This document shows, in pieces, positions 42,558 through 51,010 of a DNA stretch of 64,000 nt. The stretch is taken from contig NZ_LN651371.1 of the NCBI RefSeq assembly GCF_000826125.2, forward strand, positions 110,107 to 174,106, written 5' to 3'. The number at the start of each line of letters is the position of its first letter. The first letter of the stretch is position 1. The stretch is from Bhargavaea cecembensis. GTDB lineage: Bacteria; Bacillota; Bacilli; Bacillales_A; Planococcaceae. The position numbers and the translations under genes are program-made. The notes beneath the pieces were generated by a model. It was given only the letters and a program-made list of their open reading frames with translations. It was not told the DNA's origin and searched no databases.

Positions 42558-42565
42558 AAGATGAA

Positions 42566-42599
42566 CGATCGCCCCTGTGCAGATGCAGGGGCGATTTTT
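42566..42599 (+). terminator. Terminator of hmoB
   Basis: ATCGCCCCTG and CAGGGGCGAT form a 10-bp stem followed by TTTTG. Confidence 0.9.
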
Positions 42600-42663
42600 G
42601 GGGGTCGGGCGGGACAGGGCCGGCCAAGAGACCGATCCTACTTTTGAAATAAGCCCATTCAGC

Positions 42664-42706
42664 AAAAAGCCCGGGAAGTCAGTTTCACTCTGACTCCCCG
42701 GGCTTT
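42664..42706 (-). terminator. Terminator of DUF2892-like gene
   Basis: AAAGCCCGGG and CCCGGGCTTT form the outer stem with CAG/CTG inside; T residues lie on the minus side. Confidence 0.88.
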
Positions 42707-42713
42707 CCCGCAT

Positions 42714-42929
42714 TCATTTTGCGATTTTCGTGTTTTCCAGGCCGGCGGCATCGATGAGCGGGCAGTAGTGGACGATGCCTTCCGCGACTTTCTGGGCGCC
42801 CATCATGGAAACGAACAGCTGCGTGGCGGACGGCCTGTCCTTCGCCATCTTGGCGGTGGAGTAAGCGAGGAGCGTCAGACCTCCGGTGATGCGGACCATG
42901 GAGTTGATCGTGCCGATGTTCTTTTTCAT
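42714..42929 (-). CDS. Small membrane protein, DUF2892-like
   Basis: A 71-residue protein beginning MKKNIGTINSMVRITGGLTL with a second hydrophobic stretch around TQLFVSMMGAQKVAEGIVHY and the CPL motif typical of DUF2892 (YgaP-type) membrane domains. The longer frame upstream is rejected because GAAGGAGGC sits just before this ATG. Role unknown. Confidence 0.7.
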   Translation of the reverse strand: MKKNIGTINSMVRITGGLTLLAYSTAKMAKDRPSATQLFVSMMGAQKVAEGIVHYCPLIDAAGLENTKIAK

Positions 42930-43082
42930 GTTGCTGCCTCCTTCGTCGGTGTACTGACTGTACTTATTCCCGCTTCGGGACTGCGCAAACAACCGATTCC
43001 TGAAAATTCCCATTGCCTCGGCTTTCTATCATTGCTATAATAATCAACATTCAAATTATTTCGCTAACCGGAGGGATTCCAT

Positions 43083-44282
43083 ATGACGGAACAAACGCTC
43101 GGAAATCCGCAGACTGCCATAAAAGAAAAGCTGTTCGCCAAGCTCGAGGCGGCCAATGAAGATATGATTAAGATCCGCCGCCATCTCCATATGCACCCGG
43201 AGCTGTCGTTCAAGGAAGAAAAGACGGCCAAGTTTATCCAGGACTTTTATGAGGAGCTCGGTGTCGAAGTGAAGGGCCATGTCGGCGGCAACGGAGTCGT
43301 CGCCCGCATCAAAGGCGCCCGCCCCGGCAAGACGGTCGCTCTCCGCGCCGACTTTGACGCCCTTCCGATCGATGATCAGAAAGATGTCGAATACAAATCG
43401 ACCGTTCCGGGCGTCATGCATGCATGCGGACACGACGGCCACACGGCCACCCTCCTGACGCTCGGCAAAGCCCTTCACGAACTTCGCGATGAGCTTGCCG
43501 GCGAATATGTCCTCATTCATCAGCACGCAGAGGAATATGCACCGGGCGGAGCGGTCTCGATGGTTGCCGACGGCTGCCTCGACGGCGTCGACGCCATCTT
43601 CGGCACACACCTCTGGTCCCTCACGCCGCTCGGCACGATCGAATACCGGACGGGCCCGGTCATGGCTGCGGCCGACCGTTTCGAGATCAAGGTCCAGGGA
43701 CGCGGCGGCCACGGCGCGAATCCGCACCAGACGAAGGACGCCGTCGTAATCGGCGCCCAGCTCGTGACGAATCTCCAGCAGCTCGTCTCCCGCCGGGTCG
43801 ACCCGATCGAGTCCGCCGTCCTGAGCGTCGGTTCGTTCGTCGCGGAAAACGCGTTCAACGTCATCGCCGACTCCGCTTATCTTGCCGGAACCGTGCGGAC
43901 TTTCAAGCCGGAAATCCGCGACCTCATGGAACGCGAGATCGCCCGTGTTGTCGAAGGCGCCGCGATTGCCGGCGACTGCGAAATCGAACTCGACTACGTC
44001 CGGGGCTATCCGGCCGTCGTGAACCATGAGGCCGAAACGGCGTTCATGAAACGGGTCATCAAGGAAGAGCTGCCGGGCGTGGAAGCGCGCGAAACAGCTC
44101 CTCACATGGGCGGCGAAGACTTCGCCTACTACCTCGAAAAAGTGCCGGGCACGTTCTTCTTCACCGGTGCGATGTTGGAAGAACCATACCCGCACCACCA
44201 CCCGCGCTTTGACATCGATGAGCGTGCCCTGCTCGTCGCCGCCAAAGCACTCGGTGCCGCCGCGACCGGTTATCAAGAATAA
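43083..44282 (+). CDS. M20-family amidohydrolase (N-acyl-amino-acid hydrolase, YhaA-like)
   Basis: A 399-residue zinc amidohydrolase of the aminoacylase/IAA-hydrolase group. Seen: IRRHLHMHPELSFKEEKTA, ALRADFDALPI, the metal ligands in MHACGHDGHTATLL, HQHAEEYAPGGAVSM, GRGGHGANPHQTKDAV in the dimerisation domain, and the C-terminal MGGEDFAYYLEKVPGTFF plus HHHPRFDIDE. B. subtilis carries the related yhaA in the same chromosomal area. Likely removes acyl groups from amino acids; the real substrate is unknown. Monocistronic, with a terminator at 44294. Confidence 0.9.
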   Translation: MTEQTLGNPQTAIKEKLFAKLEAANEDMIKIRRHLHMHPELSFKEEKTAKFIQDFYEELGVEVKGHVGGNGVVARIKGARPGKTVALRADFDALPIDDQKDVEYKSTVPGVMHACGHDGHTATLLTLGKALHELRDELAGEYVLIHQHAEEYAPGGAVSMVADGCLDGVDAIFGTHLWSLTPLGTIEYRTGPVMAAADRFEIKVQGRGGHGANPHQTKDAVVIGAQLVTNLQQLVSRRVDPIESAVLSVGSFVAENAFNVIADSAYLAGTVRTFKPEIRDLMEREIARVVEGAAIAGDCEIELDYVRGYPAVVNHEAETAFMKRVIKEELPGVEARETAPHMGGEDFAYYLEKVPGTFFFTGAMLEEPYPHHHPRFDIDERALLVAAKALGAAATGYQE

Positions 44283-44293
44283 CTCCCTTCACG

Positions 44294-44331
44294 AAAATCC
44301 CCGTTGCCCGCACAGGCATCGGGGATTTTTT
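44294..44331. terminator. Bidirectional terminator
   Basis: AAAATCCCCG and CGGGGATTTT form a 10-bp stem with T tracts on both strands, serving the M20 gene and the convergent permease gene. Confidence 0.9.
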
Positions 44332-45226
44332 ATCCACGGCTTCCGAGCCGCTCCGCCCTTCTCTTTTCAAGGCCATCCGCGAGCAGTAGAAAACTGATGA
44401 TGGCAAAGGTGATGAACGCCAGAGCGGATACCGGAATCCATTGCGCCATCCGCAAATCTTTCTGCAGATCGAGCAGAAGCACCGGCCAGGCATCCGATGT
44501 TTCCACTGCCGCATACGTCCCGCGGATTTCCTGAGACATGAACATCTGATTGATGAATACACCGATCACGCCCAGTTGTGCCAGCAGGAACATCACACGG
44601 CCGGCTTCACGGGCCAGGATCCCGCCGAGTTCTCGCCCGATCATCGGACTGTAATATCTGCGGAACATGCCAAGGCGGCTTCCTCCGCTGGCAATCGCCG
44701 CCTCCATATAGGTTTCATTGCTGAGTTCAACCATCTTGCTCCTGATGAATTCCGCCAGTCTGCCCGTCTCGGCTAAAGCGATGATCAGCGCTGAAAGAAC
44801 AAGGCGGTTGGGCGAAAACATGATCGGCGGGATCGCCAACAGCAAAACCACGATGATAATCGTCGGCATGAATGAAAAGACGGCCTCCCATACCTTCAGG
44901 AGCACTGATCCGACACGGGTATAAAACGAACCGATGCCAAGGATCAAAGACACAGTTGCCCGTACCAGCACGATGCCCAGGACGGTCAGAAGAGTCTCCC
45001 GGGTTCCGATCACGATTCTGGATAAGAGATCCACTCCCTTCCGGTCAGAACCGATCACGAAGTCCCCGGATGGTTCGTAGGGCGGTGCAAGGAGCTTTCC
45101 CTCATCCGTTTTGATCAGGATGGTTTGTTCTAGTTCCGCATCAATTCCGGGGAGTCGGGGACCGAACAAAGCCAGGATCATAATCACGCCGGTCATCAGC
45201 AAGCCGATCGTCAATGTTTTATTCAA
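44330..45226 (-). CDS. Peptide-type ABC transporter permease (DppC-like)
   Basis: A 298-residue inner-membrane permease with an N-terminal helix, a periplasm-facing segment containing FVIGSDRKGVDLLSRIVIGT (the usual G-T-D-x-x-G-R-D region of DppC/OppC), and five further helices. The EAA loop reads MEAAIASGGSRLGMFRRYYS. It overlaps the DppB-like gene by 4 bp. No binding protein or ATPase gene is next to the pair. Confidence 0.8.
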   Translation of the reverse strand: MNKTLTIGLLMTGVIMILALFGPRLPGIDAELEQTILIKTDEGKLLAPPYEPSGDFVIGSDRKGVDLLSRIVIGTRETLLTVLGIVLVRATVSLILGIGSFYTRVGSVLLKVWEAVFSFMPTIIIVVLLLAIPPIMFSPNRLVLSALIIALAETGRLAEFIRSKMVELSNETYMEAAIASGGSRLGMFRRYYSPMIGRELGGILAREAGRVMFLLAQLGVIGVFINQMFMSQEIRGTYAAVETSDAWPVLLLDLQKDLRMAQWIPVSALAFITFAIISFLLLADGLEKRRAERLGSRG

Positions 45227-46167
45227 AGGGTCCCCTCCCTTCCGCGGACATCCAGCTTATATTTGGCCAGTCCCGAGATGATTTTCATCGCCAGGACCAA
45301 CAGAGTGAAGTAAAACAAATAGCCGGCGATGGCAAATGTGTTGCCGGTGATCAGCGTACCGAATGAGAACTTGGTCGGATCGCCGAGCGCTTCGTACAAA
45401 TAAAGAGCGGCTCCCCGGTAATTGGTGAACACCTCGATGATGAGCAGATTGGACAGGATATATAGGATCATCATGTCCGCCTGCGCCAAAATAGGAATGA
45501 TCCCGTTTTTCAGCATATGTACATACAACACTTTAAACGGATGGGTCCCTTTGGATCGGGCCGTCCGTACATAGTCCATATGTTCTTGGTCACGGAGTGC
45601 CCTGAAAGTGGCGTTCGCGATAAAAACGGTCGGATAAACAGAGAGGAACAGGATATTCAGTATTGTCTGCGCCATGGAGTCGTGGCCATAAAGCTCAATA
45701 TGAGGAATCCATCCTTTGGAGATGGCTGTCAAAAGGCCGATTTGGACGAACACGATGATGACGATGTCCGGTATCGAAAGAAAACCGAACGTCACCCAGC
45801 GGCTTGCCATTCCTCCTTTTCTCTCTTTATGGAGGAAATCCAAAATCCCTTTCGCCATCCCGGCAATAAGGGCGACGACGACAGCCGGCACGATCAAAGC
45901 CAGACTCCGCCCGAACCGCTGCAGGATCTCCATTGAAGACGGACCGCCCTCCACCCCTCCGAATCCGGGATGGGCGACGAGCAGTGAAAAGAACTCACGA
46001 ATGTTTGCTATATGCGCTTCCAGGCTGTATTGATAAGTGACTCCTTCGAACTTCAGGAAGGCATTCCCTTCGACGAATTTCACCTCTGTCGGCATGAGGA
46101 CAATCAGCAACAGAAAACTGAACGCGACCAGCCAAATGACGATGACAGAACCAAGTTCCTTGATCAT
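45223..46167 (-). CDS. Peptide-type ABC transporter permease (DppB-like)
   Basis: A 314-residue permease. An N-terminal helix is followed by a long extracytoplasmic region, then five helices; the EAA loop is MDYVRTARSKGTHPFKVLYV, typical of DppB/OppB, and the region LLIIEVFTNYRGAALYLYEA replaces the conserved E-x-x-F-x-x-P-G-x-G. Start ATG at 46165-46167 after GGGGGTG is preferred over an ATG six codons upstream. First gene of a two-gene operon. Confidence 0.8.
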   Translation of the reverse strand: MIKELGSVIVIWLVAFSFLLLIVLMPTEVKFVEGNAFLKFEGVTYQYSLEAHIANIREFFSLLVAHPGFGGVEGGPSSMEILQRFGRSLALIVPAVVVALIAGMAKGILDFLHKERKGGMASRWVTFGFLSIPDIVIIVFVQIGLLTAISKGWIPHIELYGHDSMAQTILNILFLSVYPTVFIANATFRALRDQEHMDYVRTARSKGTHPFKVLYVHMLKNGIIPILAQADMMILYILSNLLIIEVFTNYRGAALYLYEALGDPTKFSFGTLITGNTFAIAGYLFYFTLLVLAMKIISGLAKYKLDVRGREGTL

Positions 46168-46309
46168 CCCTTTCACCCCCAACATTCAGAATAGCATGAA
46201 CTCAGTTATCGATAAACCTGTTTTAGGTATAAGGATCCATGAGTTGACCCGGTGAAAAGACAAGGGCAAGATGAGAAGAGAATGTCTGATCACAAAAGGA
46301 ATGAAGACC

Positions 46310-47365
46310 ATGAAAGAAATCCACAGCGACATCATCCAGTTCCGCGGCACCCATTATGACTTCGGGTCTCTTCAAGGCGAGCGGCTGCGGGGTTCATTGA
46401 CCCTTCATAACCGGCAGAGCTCATGGAAAATCCGGAAGCCGCGGTTCCGGATTGACGCAAGTGAAGCGGAAGCCGTCTTCCGGACATATGCCCCCGGTGT
46501 CTGGGAGGAGCTCCGCGGCCTGCGGGATGCGCTCGCCCTCCCAATGGAAGACGTGCTGCGCGACTTCGGCGGCTACCGCTCGGAGATCCCGCGGGCCGGC
46601 TGCTCGACGATCACGGGCGAAGGGTTCATCGCCCGCAATTACGACTTCCATCCGAATACGTACGAAGGACTTTATGCCGCCTTTCAGCCGACGGACGGCG
46701 GACAGGCCGTCATCGGACCGGCCCAGCGGATCACGGGCCGGATGGACGGCCTGAACGAAAGCGGCCTCGCGATGGCGTACAACTTCACCAACCGGAAAAA
46801 GCCCGGCGACGGATTCGTCTGCTGGATGGTCGGCCGCATCCTCCTGGAGACCTGCACAAACGTGGACGACGCGGTCCGGCTCCTGCACGAACTCCCCCAC
46901 CGCGGCTCGTTCAGCTACAACCTGCTCGACAAGGACGGCCGCCGGGCGCTCGTCGAAGCCGGCCCGAGAGGCGTCACCGTCCGGGAGTCTCCGTATTGCT
47001 CGAACCATTTCGAAGTGCAGACAGGCGAAAACCGGCATTACCTGAAAGACTCCATCGAACGGCTGGAGACGATGGAATCCGAACCTGCCGCCCTCTCGGA
47101 TGCCCGGGCGGCCTGGCGCCTCCTGAACGACCGGGAACGCGGCGTCTTCGCCGACAACTACAAAAGCTGGGCCGGCACGATCCACACATCCGCCTACTTC
47201 CCCGAAACACTCACCGCCTGGTTCGCCCTCGGAGGCGACACCGAGCCGGTCGCCTTCGATTTCGGGCGCTGGCTCAAAGGGGAGAATTTTGAACGGGAAA
47301 CCGTGAGCGGCACGGTCGATACGGACATCGGCTTTGCGAACGCGGACCGGTTAAGGGGTAAATGA
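46310..47365 (+). CDS. C45-like Ntn hydrolase (acyltransferase / choloylglycine hydrolase type)
   Basis: A 351-residue protein related to the isopenicillin-N acyltransferase (C45) and YcjI-like Ntn hydrolases. The candidate N-terminal nucleophile is the cysteine in PRAGCSTIT at about residue 100, followed by the typical GEGFIARNYDFHPNTYEGLY, a conserved ITGRMDGLNESGLAMAYNF and NLLDKDGRRALVEAGP. If it follows the family rule, the protein is cleaved before that Cys to expose it. Start ATG at 46310 chosen by AAGGA nine bases upstream. The substrate is unknown. Confidence 0.75.
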   Translation: MKEIHSDIIQFRGTHYDFGSLQGERLRGSLTLHNRQSSWKIRKPRFRIDASEAEAVFRTYAPGVWEELRGLRDALALPMEDVLRDFGGYRSEIPRAGCSTITGEGFIARNYDFHPNTYEGLYAAFQPTDGGQAVIGPAQRITGRMDGLNESGLAMAYNFTNRKKPGDGFVCWMVGRILLETCTNVDDAVRLLHELPHRGSFSYNLLDKDGRRALVEAGPRGVTVRESPYCSNHFEVQTGENRHYLKDSIERLETMESEPAALSDARAAWRLLNDRERGVFADNYKSWAGTIHTSAYFPETLTAWFALGGDTEPVAFDFGRWLKGENFERETVSGTVDTDIGFANADRLRGK

Positions 47366-47390
47366 AAAAGATTTTTTGATTTTCAAAGCG

Positions 47391-47426
47391 GACGCTTCCC
47401 CGGTGGTTTGGAAGCGTCTTTTCTTT
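47391..47426 (+). terminator. Terminator of C45-like gene
   Basis: GACGCTTCC and GGAAGCGTC form a 9-bp stem followed by TTTTCTTT. Confidence 0.9.
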
Positions 47427-47482
47427 CGTCAGGAAATACCATCCTTTATTAAAGGGATAGGGGCACAAAGCGTCTAATACAT

Positions 47483-47495
47483 TGACCAAAGGTCA
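47483..47495. promoter_or_regulatory. Small inverted repeat upstream of signal-peptidase-like gene
   Basis: TGACC-AAA-GGTCA lies 12 bp upstream of the first possible start and overlaps the likely promoter or leader. Confidence 0.35.
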
Positions 47496-47506
47496 TTTTA
47501 GGAGGA

Positions 47507-48130
47507 GTGAGCAGAATAAGGAGAATTTTAGCCTTGACCGCGGTTTCTTTAAGTTTAGTTTTGGCGGCGTGCACGGGGATCGCTGGTGAGCGTGAGGCGA
47601 TGACAGATCTGAAAACCGAGGAATCACTCAAAGAGGTCAGCCAAGATGACCACACCTTTTCACTTGAATGGTCAGTTGATTCGATGGATCGGGGGAATCA
47701 TAATCTCGATACTGAGGTGAACGGGAAACTTGTCGTCTCGAAGAATATTGAACCTCTCGAAAGGGGCGATATTATTTACTATGAGCATGATCAGGATGAA
47801 CACATCGGTAGAGTCGTAGGGCTGCCCGGGGAAACTGTAGAGATTAAAAAGGGCCAGGTGTTCATTGACGGCCGGAAGCTGGATACGTTTTACGGAACAG
47901 CAAGCGTTCGAGGAGTTGGGGAAAAAGAATACTTTGAGAAAACACCGAAGGAAAATTATGATTCTGCAGCAATGAAAGAATACTTTCAGACCCGTATGGA
48001 GCCGGTTGATGTAAAAGACGAGACCGTGTTTGTATTGGTTGATCAGTGGTGGCGGGGATCTGACAGCAAAGATTTCGGGCTGATCCCAAATTCCGAGTTG
48101 AAAGGTGAAATACTAGGTTATGAAAAATAA
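47507..48130 (+). CDS. Signal-peptidase-I-like lipoprotein, catalytic lysine replaced
   Basis: A 207-residue protein with a lipoprotein signal (RRILALTAVSLSLVLAAC). The mature part keeps the S26 signal peptidase layout: SMDRG at the serine position, LERGDIIYYE, GRVVGLPGETVEIKKGQVFI with DGRKLD, and a late VDQWWRGSDSKDFG that matches the G-D-N...S-x-D-S-R box. The lysine before R-V/I-x-G-L-P-G in active enzymes is glycine here (EHIGRVVG), so it is probably not a peptidase. The start is unclear: GTG 47507 is too close to AGGAGG, while an ATA at 47516 is better spaced. Confidence 0.75.
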   Translation: MSRIRRILALTAVSLSLVLAACTGIAGEREAMTDLKTEESLKEVSQDDHTFSLEWSVDSMDRGNHNLDTEVNGKLVVSKNIEPLERGDIIYYEHDQDEHIGRVVGLPGETVEIKKGQVFIDGRKLDTFYGTASVRGVGEKEYFEKTPKENYDSAAMKEYFQTRMEPVDVKDETVFVLVDQWWRGSDSKDFGLIPNSELKGEILGYEK

Positions 48131-48136
48131 AAGGCA

Positions 48137-48168
48137 AAAAAGAGTCCTTTTTGATCAGGACTCTTTTC
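48137..48168 (+). terminator. Terminator of signal-peptidase-like gene
   Basis: AAAAGAGTCCT and AGGACTCTTTT form an 11-bp stem ending in T4. Confidence 0.88.
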
Positions 48169-48237
48169 TATTGTATTTTTTATTACTTGCGCAAGCCGGG
48201 AGTGACTTCGACCAGCTTTTATTTCATGCCGGGAGAC

Positions 48238-48321
48238 GAGTGACGCAAGTTTGGCCTCGAGTGACGCAAGTTTCACGGCAAGTGACGCAAGTTCTCCTCC
48301 GAGTGATCAGAGTTGCATCCC
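48238..48321 (+). repeat. 21-bp tandem repeat array I (4 units, GAGTGACGC type)
   Basis: Units at 48238, 48259, 48280 and 48301; the first three share RAGTGACGCAAGTT, the fourth is decayed (GAGTGATCAGAGTT). Same unit type as array A, 45 kb away. It lies between two convergent transcription units. Confidence 0.9.
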
Positions 48322-48370
48322 GGCCGGCCCACGCAGAACCTACTTGAAGGTGTGATCATTCACTAATACC

Positions 48371-48406
48371 AAAAAATAATGCGAAGCCATCCGCGGCTTC
48401 GCATCT
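48371..48406 (-). terminator. Terminator of the ecsA-ecsB operon
   Basis: ATGCGAAGCC and GGCTTCGCAT form a 10-bp stem with TTATTTTTTGG on the minus strand. Confidence 0.9.
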
Positions 48407-48414
48407 CTTGATAT

Positions 48415-49611
48415 TCATTTCCCGGTAAATCTGACCGTCACTTCGGACACCACATACACCGTCAGTCCAAGCAGGATCGGCACAAACCCGAATCCGAACT
48501 GGAATGACGCCGCCGCGATCACGAGGACCGCCTGGACAGCCTGTGCCCGGCGGACGGTTCCGCGAGCGGCGGCGGCTTTGGCACCGGACGGCAGCGGATA
48601 CAGGCGGTCCAGCCGGAATTCCGGGGAGCCGGCGAGCGCGTCGCGGAGCTGGTAGGCGCAGGCGAATGCGAGTGCGGCGCTGAATATCCCTGATGCGACG
48701 GGGATCGGGATGAACGCTGCTCCGAGGACGGACAGCACCGTCAGCCGCACCCACAGGTTGAACAGGTCATCGCTGCGGATGAACGTCCGGGCGGCAAGAT
48801 ACCGCGGCGCGCCTTTCCGGCTGAACGGAATCCGTGCATACACCCAGTCGAGCCAGCCTCTCCTGCGGACAGCCCCCCGCAGATGCGGGACGTCGGTGAA
48901 TTGATTGGCGAAGCGGTAAAAACGGGTCATGCGGCCATTTTCCAGTTCGATGAAGTGCAGAAACGGGAACGGCACCCCTTTCATCGAGCGCTGCTTCAGC
49001 ACGCCGTATACACCCGCCGGCACGAGCAGCAGGACGCCGAGCCACCATTTGCCCCAGAGGGCGGCCGTTAGCGGGGCGGCCGACAGGATGAAACGGATGA
49101 TCCGGTCCAACCAGACGCCCTCACCCTGATCCGCCCAGCGGTGCGCAAACTCGGTCCGCACGTTCCACAGATGAAGCGCTCCAACCCCGACCACAATCGC
49201 GAGCAGCGCCAGCCCCTTCAGGCCGTACACCGCATTCAAAAGCGGGATGAACACGACGAACACCGCGACCGGCAGGAACAGCCCGGATGCGCCCGTCCAC
49301 TTGAGTGCCCCCTCCATATAATCGCCGAGCTGCCTCTCCATCGGCAGGAAGAACACGGCGTCCGCTTCTTTCAGCAGGGTGACCGGCGGCGCGTAGGCGA
49401 GGATCAAGCCGAGCAGGATGCCGGCGAGCGGCGCGGCCGGGAAGTCTGCAGGCACTTCCTTCAGCCAATTGCTGTAGGCGAAGCCGCCCGCGCCGAGCAG
49501 GAACACGAGGACGATGGCGAGGTGCCCGGTGAAGACGAATTTCATGTAGCGCTGCAGCTCCTCCATGTAGCGGGTGAAGCGGCTGCGCCACACGTCACGC
49601 AGGCTGCCCAT
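48415..49611 (-). CDS. ecsB: ABC transporter permease EcsB
   Basis: A 398-residue membrane protein with about ten helices, close to EcsB in length and position after ecsA. It starts MGSLRDVWRSRFTRYMEELQ; the region EADAVFFLPMERQLGDYMEG and the following helices match the EcsB family. In B. subtilis Ecs is needed for intramembrane protease RasP function, secretion and competence; the transported substrate is unknown. The ATG at 49609-49611 is inside the ecsA end (17-bp overlap). ecsC does not follow here. Confidence 0.85.
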   Translation of the reverse strand: MGSLRDVWRSRFTRYMEELQRYMKFVFTGHLAIVLVFLLGAGGFAYSNWLKEVPADFPAAPLAGILLGLILAYAPPVTLLKEADAVFFLPMERQLGDYMEGALKWTGASGLFLPVAVFVVFIPLLNAVYGLKGLALLAIVVGVGALHLWNVRTEFAHRWADQGEGVWLDRIIRFILSAAPLTAALWGKWWLGVLLLVPAGVYGVLKQRSMKGVPFPFLHFIELENGRMTRFYRFANQFTDVPHLRGAVRRRGWLDWVYARIPFSRKGAPRYLAARTFIRSDDLFNLWVRLTVLSVLGAAFIPIPVASGIFSAALAFACAYQLRDALAGSPEFRLDRLYPLPSGAKAAAARGTVRRAQAVQAVLVIAAASFQFGFGFVPILLGLTVYVVSEVTVRFTGK

Positions 49612-50344
49612 CGTCCGGCTCCTCCGCCATCCGGATGTACAGGTCGTCAAGCGACGCGCCCGGCATGCCGAACTGACTGCGCAAATCATCCATCGTCCCG
49701 GAAGCCCGCAGCCGGCCCTCATGCAGGAGCAGGATCCGGTCGCAGTACTTCTCGGCCGTCGCGAGGATATGCGTCGACATGAGCACCGACGCCCCCTCCG
49801 CCTTCTTCTCGCTCATCTGCTCGAGCAGCGAACGGATCCCGAGCGGATCGAGGCCGACGAACGGCTCGTCGATGATGTACAGCGACGGATTCACGAGGAA
49901 CGCGCACATGATCATCACTTTCTGGCGCATCCCCTTGGAAAAGTGCGACGGGAACCAGCGCAGCCGCTTCTCCATCCGGAATTCGCGAAGAAGAGCCGCG
50001 GACCTTGCCTCGAATACGTCGCTCGGCAAACCGTACGCCATCGCCGTCAACTCCAGGTGCTCCCGCAGCGTCAGTTCATCGTAGAGAACCGGCGTCTCCG
50101 GGATATAGGAGAACGCACTCCGGTACTTGTCCGGGTCTTCATGAAAGGACGTGCCATTGATGCGCACTGACCCCTCGATCGGCTCCATGAGGCCGATGAT
50201 GTGCTTGATCGTCGTGCTCTTTCCTGCCCCGTTCAACCCGATCAGGCCGACAAGCTCGCCCGGCGCGACCTGGAACGACAGGTTGTGAAGGACCGGCTTG
50301 CGCGTATAGCCGCCGGTGATATGATCTACTTCCAATACGTTCAT
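49595..50344 (-). CDS. ecsA: ABC transporter ATP-binding protein EcsA
   Basis: A 249-residue ATPase with Walker A (GLNGAGKSTT near residue 38), Q-loop (YIPETPVLYDELT), a signature FSKGMRQKVMIMCAF in place of the usual S-G-G-Q form, Walker B (LYIIDEPFVGLD) and H-loop (MSTHI). SKGMRQKVM and MNVLEVDHITGGYTRKPVLH are typical of EcsA. Divergent from hit, as in B. subtilis. The ATG at 50342-50344 is preceded by GGGGTG; the longer frame runs through the intergenic region. Confidence 0.92.
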   Translation of the reverse strand: MNVLEVDHITGGYTRKPVLHNLSFQVAPGELVGLIGLNGAGKSTTIKHIIGLMEPIEGSVRINGTSFHEDPDKYRSAFSYIPETPVLYDELTLREHLELTAMAYGLPSDVFEARSAALLREFRMEKRLRWFPSHFSKGMRQKVMIMCAFLVNPSLYIIDEPFVGLDPLGIRSLLEQMSEKKAEGASVLMSTHILATAEKYCDRILLLHEGRLRASGTMDDLRSQFGMPGASLDDLYIRMAEEPDDGQPA

Positions 50345-50468
50345 GTCCACACCCCATTCTTCCCTCCATTTTAACAAACCGGATTCCTTTTTGCCCGCAC
50401 TGCCTGTCCTCCGTTTTCTGAATATATGATAGACTGTTGTTAGGATATGAAAAAGGAGCTGTTGACCG

Positions 50469-50897
50469 ATGACTGAATGCATTTTCTGCAAGATTGCCGA
50501 AGGCACGATCCCGTCCGCGAAGGTGTATGAAGACGACAACGTCCTGGCGTTCATGGACATCATGCCGACGACGAAGGGACATGTCCTCCTCATCCCGAAG
50601 GTCCACCGCGAGAACATCTATGAGTTCAGCGAGGAAGAAGCGGCAAACCTGTTCGCGGTTGCGCCGAAGATCGCAAACGCACTCAAGGCGGAGTTTGAGC
50701 CGGCCGGCATGAACCTCCTGAACAATACAGGGTCGGCGGCAAGCCAGAGCGTCTACCACTTCCACCTTCACTTCATCCCCCGCTATGACCGCCAGACGGA
50801 CGGCTTTGGGCTCAAGTGGGAGACGAAGGAACAGGAGTATCCGCAGGAGCGGCTACAGGAAATCGCCGGCGACATCGCGGCACGTCTTGAAAAGTAA
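50469..50897 (+). CDS. hit: HIT-family protein Hit
   Basis: A 142-residue nucleotide hydrolase/transferase of the Hint branch. The histidine triad is QSVYHFHLHFIPRY (H-x-H-x-H); zinc-type cysteines lie at the start (CIFCKI) with EGTIPSAKVYEDDNVLAFMD following. AAAGGAG precedes the ATG. Located between ecsA and trpP as in B. subtilis. It probably acts on purine phosphoramidates or dinucleoside phosphates. Confidence 0.95.
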   Translation: MTECIFCKIAEGTIPSAKVYEDDNVLAFMDIMPTTKGHVLLIPKVHRENIYEFSEEEAANLFAVAPKIANALKAEFEPAGMNLLNNTGSAASQSVYHFHLHFIPRYDRQTDGFGLKWETKEQEYPQERLQEIAGDIAARLEK

Positions 50898-50900
50898 CGC

Positions 50901-50937
50901 TTGATATTATCAGAATAAAGTGGTAGTATCTTACTAC
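50901..50937 (+). promoter_or_regulatory. Promoter of trpP with an overlapping palindrome
   Basis: TTGATA (50901) and TAGTAT (50924) are 17 bp apart. A perfect inverted repeat, GTAGTA-TCT-TACTAC (50923-50937), covers the -10 box, so a repressor could act there. Confidence 0.55.
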
Positions 50938-51010
50938 GCAACCCGCCTGCGGCCAAGAGGGCACGCAGGGGGCGGCAAAAAATAAGAGTCCAGTTGAGGA
51001 GAGATGAGCA

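Noticed and set aside
50938-50990. T-box or transcription terminator between hit and trpP
   Set aside because: A G/C-rich hairpin is present, but it is followed by A residues on the plus strand and no T-box sequence was found.
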